The notes beneath the pieces are model-generated. The model made no database searches. It was not told where the DNA came from and saw only the letters and a list, made by a program, of their open reading frames with translations. This document shows, in pieces, positions 13,407-18,633 of a stretch of DNA of 18,633 nt. Source of the DNA: Candidatus Arcticimaribacter sp. GTDB taxonomy: Bacteria > Bacteroidota > Bacteroidia > Flavobacteriales > Flavobacteriaceae. How positions within the stretch are numbered: the stretch's first letter is position 1; every line of letters starts with the position of its first letter. Both the position numbers and the translations under genes were made by a program. The stretch is from assembly GCA_011526335.1 (NCBI GenBank), contig WTJB01000039.1:1-18633 (forward strand), in the 5' to 3' direction.

Positions 13407-14615
13407 ATGCTACCGCAAAGGCTTTTTCTTATTTTTCTTGGGTTTTGTTTGTTTGGGCTTGCCCAAGACAGTAGGCAGGTAAAATTGGAACAACAAAAAC
13501 TGCGCTTACAACAAGAGATCAAACAGATCAATCAACTCTTATTTACCAATAAAAAAGAGAAAAAATCTGCTTTAGAAGAGGTAGAAGATTTGGCCGTAAA
13601 AATCAATACACGCCAACGCTTGATTCGTGTGATGAATGAACAAGCCAATCGCCTGACCCAACGCATCAATGCCAATCAACGTCTTATTGAGCAGTCGAGA
13701 AAAGAATTGGCTGCCCTCAAAGAAGATTATGCGCAAATGATTTTGCGCTCCTATCAAAGTAAATCCGAAAAGAGTCGGTTGATGTTTTTATTTTCTTCGG
13801 AAGATTTTTTACAAGCCTACAAACGTTCGCAATACCTAAAACAGTACGCCCAATTCCGAAAAAAACAAGGTGAAAGCATCGAAGAAAAAACCCAAATTCT
13901 TCAAACCTTGAATATAGAATTGGCTAAACAGAAAGAGCAAAAAGCCTCCCTTTTAAAAGAGAATAAAGCCCTGCAAGTCGCCTTTGAAAAAGAGCGGATA
14001 TCGCAAAAAAGTTTAGTCCAATCCTTAAAGAAAAAAGAACGTTCTCTGCAGGCGAAAATCCAGAAAAAACAAAAACAGACGGCAGCCATAGAAAAAGAGA
14101 TTCAGCGGTTGATCCGCGCAGCCATAGCGGCCTCGAATAAAGCTGCTGGAAGAGGGAAATCAGCAGAATTTGCGCTTACCCCAGAGGCAAAGCTAATCTC
14201 CAAAAACTTTATCGCCAATAAGGGAAAACTTCCTTGGCCAGTAGAAAAAGGGGTGGTCATCCAGGGTTTTGGTACCCAAACGCATCCCGTGGTAAAAACC
14301 ACTAAAATAAAGAGTAATGGAGTTACCATTGCTACGCCAAAAAACACCGAAGTACGGACGGTTTTTGATGGTTTGGTCATGAACATCATTAGCTATAAGG
14401 GAAGCAATCCTACGGTCCTTATACAGCACGGAAATTACATCACCGCCTACACCAACCTTTCGGAGGTATATGTCAATAAAGGAGATAAGGTAAAAGCGAA
14501 ACAAACCATCGGACGTGTCTTTTCTAATCCCGAAACGGGAAAGTCAGAACTCAAGTTCAGTGTCTTTAAAAACACAACCCCGGTAAACCCAAGAGGTTGG
14601 GTGTATCGTTTGTAA
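13407..14615 (+). CDS. EnvC-like murein hydrolase activator (degenerate LytM/M23)
   Basis: This 402-residue secreted protein has a signal peptide (1-20, ending GLAQ), a long Gln/Lys/Glu-rich coiled coil (about 21-245) and a LytM/M23 domain (about 275-402, from LPWPVEKGVVIQGFG). The zinc-site residues of active M23 peptidases are missing: the HxGxD motif is Ser303-Asn-Gly-Val-Thr307, and the final HLH is Glu381-Leu-Lys383. Such proteins do not cut peptidoglycan themselves; EnvC of E. coli binds FtsEX through its coiled coil and activates septal amidases. The same role in cell separation is inferred here. It starts directly after the DUF4292 stop with no gap, and its own stop abuts the stop of the convergent SPOR gene. 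Confidence 0.9.
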   Translation: MLPQRLFLIFLGFCLFGLAQDSRQVKLEQQKLRLQQEIKQINQLLFTNKKEKKSALEEVEDLAVKINTRQRLIRVMNEQANRLTQRINANQRLIEQSRKELAALKEDYAQMILRSYQSKSEKSRLMFLFSSEDFLQAYKRSQYLKQYAQFRKKQGESIEEKTQILQTLNIELAKQKEQKASLLKENKALQVAFEKERISQKSLVQSLKKKERSLQAKIQKKQKQTAAIEKEIQRLIRAAIAASNKAAGRGKSAEFALTPEAKLISKNFIANKGKLPWPVEKGVVIQGFGTQTHPVVKTTKIKSNGVTIATPKNTEVRTVFDGLVMNIISYKGSNPTVLIQHGNYITAYTNLSEVYVNKGDKVKAKQTIGRVFSNPETGKSELKFSVFKNTTPVNPRGWVYRL

Positions 14616-15602
14616 CTATTCGTTTTCGGCCAAATACCATCCCTCTTCTTCTAGGGTGTATTTGACAAAGCTCAACAACTTAAAGGCTTCGCGCTTGGTC
14701 TTAAATCGACCATAAGCAACACGGTATAAGCCTTCTGGATTTACTTCGGCAAAAGCAGCATCAAAACCTTCGCTTTGCAGTTGCGCCAATTTACGCTCCG
14801 CATTGCCTTGCTCTCTAAAGCTACCTGCAATAACAGAATAATACACTTCTCCGCTGTTGTAAACACTGTTGGTGTTTTCTACTTCAGCATTGATGTTGAG
14901 TTCTAAGTTGGATAAAGCTCCTAAATCAAAGGTAGCTTCTTGAACATTTTTTTCAATTTGTTTTTGGGCCAATTCTGTGGATTTAATCCGTTCATTGGTC
15001 AAATATTGATCTCCAAAGTAATAGGAACTGCCCAATACCGCTACTGCAATGATGCCGATGGCCGCATATTTTAAGTAATTGGGTTTTTTCTCTTCGGGTT
15101 TTTCGGGGGTAAACGCTAAGGGTTCTTTTTTGGTAGTCTCCATAATAGGTTTTTTTTCGGTTAATTTAGGTCGCACAACCGCTACCGATGCTGTTGGTGT
15201 CCGACGAAAGGTTTGAAGACCGGTGGCATTCCAGTCAAAGTTTATCTTTCCATAAGGATGGAACTGTAGTTTTTCCGCAGCATTTTGAGTGAGTTCTCCA
15301 ATGCCGGGCAAAAGAATCATTTCTGTAGGGAGGCGCTTATTCCAGCTGGCCAAATCCGATTCGATCCATGCTAGGGCTTTTTCATAGCTGACCTTTTCTC
15401 TTTGCGCGATAAAGTTGGCCAACACCCCATCATTATGAACCAATAAGGCATTGAAAGAAACACTTTTTTGAGGAGGGTAAAACTGCCCAGAAACACGATC
15501 GATACGGATGGGGGAGGGCTGTATCAAAAACGCACCAAAACCGGGCAAAGTAACACAGTCATAGCGGTATAAAGCGTCTTTTAAATGTTTAATAATCCTC
15601 AT
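14616..15602 (-). CDS. HU-CCDC81 and SPOR domain membrane protein
   Basis: This 328-residue bitopic protein has two tandem HU-like segments in its N-terminal part (about 1-60, with YRYDCVTLPGFGAFL, and about 64-130, with LPGIGELTQNAAEKLQF), a charged Pro/Lys-rich stretch (about 140-177), one membrane helix (about 178-196), a linker, and a C-terminal SPOR domain (about 252-325, YYSVIAGSFREQGNAERKL..LYRVAYGRF). The positive-inside rule places the HU part in the cytoplasm and the SPOR domain in the periplasm. SPOR domains bind denuded septal peptidoglycan; HU/CCDC81-type modules may bind DNA or filaments. A link between nucleoid or cytoskeleton and the septum is a reasonable inference. A perfect -7 box lies only 4 bases before its ATG. 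Confidence 0.88.
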   Translation of the reverse strand: MRIIKHLKDALYRYDCVTLPGFGAFLIQPSPIRIDRVSGQFYPPQKSVSFNALLVHNDGVLANFIAQREKVSYEKALAWIESDLASWNKRLPTEMILLPGIGELTQNAAEKLQFHPYGKINFDWNATGLQTFRRTPTASVAVVRPKLTEKKPIMETTKKEPLAFTPEKPEEKKPNYLKYAAIGIIAVAVLGSSYYFGDQYLTNERIKSTELAQKQIEKNVQEATFDLGALSNLELNINAEVENTNSVYNSGEVYYSVIAGSFREQGNAERKLAQLQSEGFDAAFAEVNPEGLYRVAYGRFKTKREAFKLLSFVKYTLEEEGWYLAENE

Positions 15603-15606
15603 ATCT

Positions 15607-15614
15607 CAAATGTA
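15607..15614 (-). promoter_or_regulatory. Predicted -7 box of the HU-SPOR gene
   Basis: Read on the minus strand this is TACATTTG, a full match to TAnnTTTG, ending 4 bases before the ATG at 15602. Transcription would start at or within a few bases of the start codon, giving a leaderless or almost leaderless mRNA. No TTG -33 element is visible at the usual spacing. The ATG is supported by the conserved protein N-terminus (the HU segment begins within the first ten residues). Confidence 0.5.
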
Positions 15615-15666
15615 ATAAAAATTCTTGCTAAATTTCATCACCCAGAATCTTGCAAAAATCGTATAC

Positions 15667-16767
15667 ATGAACATAACGCCCCTAACCGCTGCTTTATTGT
15701 TGCACACCCTCCCTGGTTTGGGTCCGGTACGCATAAAAAAACTCATTGACCATTTTGGTTCTCCCGAAAAGGTGTGGGGAAGCCCCCCGAATAAGTGGCT
15801 AGCAGTGAAAGGAATAGGGGAAAAGCACAGCTTTGATCAAGCGCTGGTCTCCCCTAATTTTGATCGTATAAAAAAAGAAGAAAAATTTATTTTAGATCAA
15901 GGCATACAAACGATTTATTACGGTCATCAGCAGTATCCAAAGACCTTGGCCTTTATTTCAGATCCACCACCCGTATGCTTTTACAAAGGAAAAGTAGATT
16001 GGAGCAATCCGCGGATCATCAGTATTGTTGGTGCCCGAAAACCCACTCAGGAAGGGATAGATCAATGCCGAAAGTTAATTCGAGGCTTAACGCCTTACAG
16101 GCCCATTATTGTTTCGGGTCTAGCCTACGGAATAGATGTATGTGCCCATCAAACCGCTTTGGAGCAAGGCCTTGAAACGATTGCTTGTTTAGGCCATGGT
16201 TTTCAAACCCTTTATCCGCAACAACATAAGAAGATTGCCCAAAAAATCATGACACAAGGGGCCTTGTTGACAGAATTTTGGAGCGACGCCCCGTTCGAAC
16301 GTTCTAATTTTCTGCAACGCAATCGTATCATTGCTGGCTTGGCCCATCTTACCCTTGTGATCGAATCAGGCACAAAAGGCGGGAGTATGGTGACCGCTTA
16401 CCAAGCTTTTCAATACGGGCGAGAAGTTTTTGCTCTCCCGGGGCGCTTATCTGATCCTAAAAGCCAGGGCTGTTTGCAACTTATACAGCGCGAACAAGCC
16501 CGGATAATTACCTCAGCTGAGGCCTTAGCCGAATGGATGGGGTGGGAAAACAAAGGAAAAAAACTTCCAGAACAAAAAGAGATATTTGTTTCACTTACAA
16601 ATGAGAAACAAATACTATTTGAAGCTTTACTTGAACCAAAATCTTTGGATCAACTCGCGGAACAGTTGACCTGGAGTATGGCTAAAACGGCAGCCCATTT
16701 ACTGCAAATGGAACTCAAGGGCTGCATCAAAAGCGAAGGGCCCAAACGTTTTAAACGCCTTTATTAA
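15667..16767 (+). CDS. dprA: DNA-processing protein DprA
   Basis: DprA protects incoming single-stranded DNA and loads RecA during natural transformation. From ATG 15667 the protein has 366 residues; an in-frame TTG at 15625 would add 14 but lies in the divergent promoter region. It shows an N-terminal helix-hairpin-helix part (LPGLGPVRIKKLIDHFGSP), then the extended Rossmann fold with VGAR (121-124), VSGLAYGID (149-157), NFLQRNRIIAG (214-224), VTAYQAF and FALPGR (255-260), and a C-terminal winged-helix-like domain (about 305-366, PKSLDQLAEQLTWSMAKTAAHLLQMELKGCI). The gene is divergent from the HU-SPOR gene and its stop overlaps that of trpS by four bases. Confidence 0.96.
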   Translation: MNITPLTAALLLHTLPGLGPVRIKKLIDHFGSPEKVWGSPPNKWLAVKGIGEKHSFDQALVSPNFDRIKKEEKFILDQGIQTIYYGHQQYPKTLAFISDPPPVCFYKGKVDWSNPRIISIVGARKPTQEGIDQCRKLIRGLTPYRPIIVSGLAYGIDVCAHQTALEQGLETIACLGHGFQTLYPQQHKKIAQKIMTQGALLTEFWSDAPFERSNFLQRNRIIAGLAHLTLVIESGTKGGSMVTAYQAFQYGREVFALPGRLSDPKSQGCLQLIQREQARIITSAEALAEWMGWENKGKKLPEQKEIFVSLTNEKQILFEALLEPKSLDQLAEQLTWSMAKTAAHLLQMELKGCIKSEGPKRFKRLY

Positions 16768-17732
16768 TACCCTACTTTGTTGCGGACACGCAGCAAAACC
16801 TCATGGGCTACTTTTCGTGCTTTTTCTGCTCCTTTGGCCAAGGCAATGGACACCTCTGCAGGGTTTTCTACATAGTAATTGAATTTTTGCCTTGGGGTAT
16901 CAAAGGTATCCAACACCAGTTCAAAAAGCGCTTGTTTGGCGTGGCCATATCCCATACCACCGTTGAGGTATTGTTCCCGCAGAATTTGAATTTGCTCTGG
17001 ATTGGCCATGAGGGAATATAAGGCGAAAACATTGCAATTATCCGGATCTTTTGGGTCTTCTAGGGGAGTAGAGTCAGTTTTTATCCCCATGATTTGCTTT
17101 CGCAATTGCTTTTCGGGCAAGAATACATTGATGGTATTCCCTTTGGATTTACTCATTTTAGCACCATCCGTTCCCGGAATGTATTGATTGTTTTCTTCAA
17201 TTTTGGCTTGCGGTAAAACAAAGGTTTCTCCCATCTGATTGTTAAAACGCGCAGCAACATCACGTGTGATTTCCAAATGTTGCAACTGGTCTTTTCCTAC
17301 CGGAACAATTTCGGCATCATAAAGCAGGATGTCTGCTGCCATAAGCATAGGGTACGCAAAAAGGCCTGCATTGACGTCTTTTAGCCGATCGGCTTTGTCT
17401 TTAAACGAGTGTGCCAAAGTCAAGCGTTGGTAGGGAAAGTAACAACTAAGGTACCAACTCAATTCGGCAACTTCACTGACATCGCTTTGTTTGTAAAAAA
17501 CGGTTTTATCTGTATCCAATCCGCAGGCCAACCATGCCGCAGCGGTATGAAAAGTATGTTCGCGTAATTGTGCGCCATCTTTGATTTGGGTTAATGAATG
17601 CAAATCGGCAATAAAGAGGAAAGAATCGTTTTCGGGACGATTTGCCATTTCTATAGCGGGTAGAACAGCCCCTAGTAGATTGCCTAGATGGGGGGTGCCT
17701 GTGCTTTGTACTCCTGTAAGAATTCTGGCCAT
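16764..17732 (-). CDS. trpS: Tryptophanyl-tRNA synthetase
   Basis: This enzyme charges tRNA-Trp with tryptophan. It is a class Ic synthetase of 322 residues when started at ATG 17732 (MARILTGVQSTGTPHLGN). The HIGH-equivalent motif is TPHLGN (13-18), the tryptophan pocket includes AADILLYDA (132-140) with VGKDQ (145-149), and the second signature is KMSKS (192-196). The length fits bacterial TrpRS (about 330). The frame is open upstream to 17810, but that extension crosses a perfect -7 promoter box and lacks conservation. The stop codon overlaps that of dprA on the other strand. Its start faces the plsC-like gene across 68 bases. Confidence 0.97.
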   Translation of the reverse strand: MARILTGVQSTGTPHLGNLLGAVLPAIEMANRPENDSFLFIADLHSLTQIKDGAQLREHTFHTAAAWLACGLDTDKTVFYKQSDVSEVAELSWYLSCYFPYQRLTLAHSFKDKADRLKDVNAGLFAYPMLMAADILLYDAEIVPVGKDQLQHLEITRDVAARFNNQMGETFVLPQAKIEENNQYIPGTDGAKMSKSKGNTINVFLPEKQLRKQIMGIKTDSTPLEDPKDPDNCNVFALYSLMANPEQIQILREQYLNGGMGYGHAKQALFELVLDTFDTPRQKFNYYVENPAEVSIALAKGAEKARKVAHEVLLRVRNKVGY

Positions 17733-17747
17733 TAATTTTGTTTTGGA

Positions 17748-17755
17748 CAAAGGTA
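17748..17755 (-). promoter_or_regulatory. Predicted -7 box of trpS
   Basis: The minus strand reads TACCTTTG, identical to the atpB box and a full TAnnTTTG match, ending 15 bases before the trpS ATG at 17732. A leader of roughly 10 bases is implied. The position supports the short TrpS start over the longer open frame. No clear -33 TTG is visible. Confidence 0.55.
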
Positions 17756-17760
17756 AATTT

Positions 17761-17794
17761 TTTGAGAGAAACTCTTTGGCTTTTCTTACATTTG
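17761..17794 (+). promoter_or_regulatory. Predicted promoter of the plsC-like gene
   Basis: TTTG at 17761-17764 and TACATTTG at 17787-17794 form a complete Bacteroidota sigma-A type promoter with a 22-base spacer, within the usual 17-23 range. The -7 box ends 6 bases before ATG 17801, so the message is likely leaderless or nearly so. Upstream elements interleave with those of the divergent trpS promoter. Confidence 0.6.
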
Positions 17795-17800
17795 GAAACG

Positions 17801-18574
17801 ATGAAAACACTTTTACTTCGCTTGTGGAGAATTTGGTTTTACCTACTGGCGGGCATACCCGTTCCTTTTCTTTTTCCCTTTTTGGCCATTGCCTTACTCT
17901 TTCCCAAAGGCTATACGGTTGTTTTTTGGGTAGCCCGTAATATCTGGGCTCCTATCATTTTGGGGGGAAGCGGATTTTACACCAAAATACGCTATGCCAA
18001 ACCCTTACCGACGGGGACATCCTATGTTTTAGTCGCCAACCACACCAGCTACATCGATCCATTTGTAATGCTTCGGGTTTCCAAAAATCCGTTTGTCTTT
18101 GTGGGAAAAAAAGAGTTGGTTAAAATTCCCATTTTTGGGTACCTATATAAACGCGCGGCGGTGATGGTCAATCGCAGTGATAAAAAAAGCCGTTGGGAGG
18201 TCTATGGACGGGTGCAACAAAAACTCGATCTAGGCTACAGTGTTTGTATATTTCCAGAAGTATCTTACGAAGACGATACCATTTTCTTGAATCCCTTTAA
18301 ACGCGGGGCGTTTAAAATTGCTATTGACCACCAACTCCCGGTGGTGCCTATGGTATTTTATGATTGTAAACGCAAACATCCGTGGTATCCCAATTTTGGT
18401 TTCCCTGGAGAGTTACGTGTACAAACCTTTCCTGAATTGTATCCTCCCAAAAGCATGGAAGAATTGCCTGTTTTTCAAGAAGAAATACGCGATATTATAG
18501 ATCAAGGCTTGCGGGATGATCCTAAGGGTCGGCAGTTTGAAGCTGTCGCTTTAGAAGAAAAGAGAGTATCTTAA
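17801..18574 (+). CDS. PlsC-family 1-acyl-glycerol-3-phosphate acyltransferase-like protein
   Basis: This enzyme probably transfers an acyl chain to lysophosphatidic acid or another lysolipid at the inner membrane. The 257-residue protein (ATG 17801; the open frame extends back to 17738 but across the promoter) has N-terminal hydrophobic helices (about 11-52), the catalytic HxxxxD as His81-Asp86 in NHTSYIDP, block II KKELVKIP (103-110), block III FPEVSYEDD (151-159) and block IV LPVVPMVF (179-186). Block III departs from the usual FPEGTRS: the Glu is kept, but Gly is Val and Arg is absent. It resembles a Bacteroidota subgroup with FPEGGVPDD-like motifs and YDCKR after block IV. The exact acyl acceptor is therefore uncertain. 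It is the last gene in the window. Confidence 0.88.
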   Translation: MKTLLLRLWRIWFYLLAGIPVPFLFPFLAIALLFPKGYTVVFWVARNIWAPIILGGSGFYTKIRYAKPLPTGTSYVLVANHTSYIDPFVMLRVSKNPFVFVGKKELVKIPIFGYLYKRAAVMVNRSDKKSRWEVYGRVQQKLDLGYSVCIFPEVSYEDDTIFLNPFKRGAFKIAIDHQLPVVPMVFYDCKRKHPWYPNFGFPGELRVQTFPELYPPKSMEELPVFQEEIRDIIDQGLRDDPKGRQFEAVALEEKRVS

Positions 18575-18633
18575 TTATTTTCTTAAAAAACCCTAAACCA
18601 TTTTCATCATTTTTTCTACTTTGTAAAAAACAC

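Noticed and set aside
15625..15652. TTG and GAATCTTG as a dprA promoter
   Set aside because: The spacing is acceptable, but the -7 part has two mismatches to TAnnTTTG; too weak to list.
18617..18623. TACTTTG near the window end as a promoter for a following gene
   Set aside because: It has one base too few for TAnnTTTG, and no gene is visible in the remaining 10 bases.
1..18633. tRNA, rRNA, CRISPR arrays, insertion sequences, phage genes
   Set aside because: On reading both strands I saw no cloverleaf, regularly spaced repeats, transposase or phage protein; nearly all the sequence is covered by recognisable chromosomal genes.

Overview
The window looks like a chromosomal segment of a marine-type member of the Bacteroidota, most likely family Flavobacteriaceae. 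The evidence is the gene order (PorW/SprE-like protein, bactofilin, AtpZ/AtpI, small membrane protein, atpB-E-F-H-A-G with no atpD/atpC), subunit a with a signal peptide and a long N-terminal extension, the HU/CCDC81-SPOR membrane protein, DUF4292, and promoter boxes matching the Bacteroidota -7 consensus TAnnTTTG. Shine-Dalgarno-like sequences are generally absent upstream of start codons, as is usual for this phylum. All identifications come from reading motifs in the translated sequence; no database search was run.

Layout. (1) 2-631: C-terminal end of a PorW/SprE-like protein (type IX secretion / gliding), cut by the window edge. (2) 642-6581: ATP synthase region: bactofilin, atpZ/atpI, an uncharacterised small membrane protein, then atpB, atpE, atpF, atpH, atpA, atpG, closed by an intrinsic terminator. 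A strong hairpin sits between atpE and atpF. (3) 6730-8217: a free-standing GH18 chitinase lipoprotein with a CBM5/12-like C-terminal domain. (4) 8484-11102: five small accessory genes packed head to tail (DUF4345 membrane protein, GNAT acetyltransferase, DUF1905/YdeI-like protein, SdpI-family membrane protein, MBL-fold hydrolase). (5) 11166-14615: dut, a sugar-phosphate nucleotidyltransferase, a DUF4292 lipoprotein and an EnvC-like coiled-coil/LytM protein, nearly gapless. (6) 14616-15602 minus: HU-CCDC81/SPOR membrane protein, converging on envC with no intergenic base. (7) 15667-16767 plus: dprA, whose stop codon overlaps the stop of the convergent trpS (16764-17732 minus). (8) 17801-18574: a PlsC-family acyltransferase divergent from trpS.

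The genes divide into energy generation (Fo plus most of F1), chitin use, and envelope/cell-division functions (nucleotide sugar synthesis, EnvC-like amidase activator, SPOR protein, phospholipid acyltransferase, LolB-like lipoprotein), with housekeeping enzymes dut, trpS and dprA between them. I found no mobile element, CRISPR array, tRNA or rRNA, and no gene set that clearly forms an undescribed system. The most unusual items are the atpE-atpF hairpin, the crossing complementary words in the 266-base gap upstream of the DUF4345 gene, the promoter boxes lying almost on start codons, the two gapless convergent gene pairs, and the little-studied proteins next to AtpB and EnvC.
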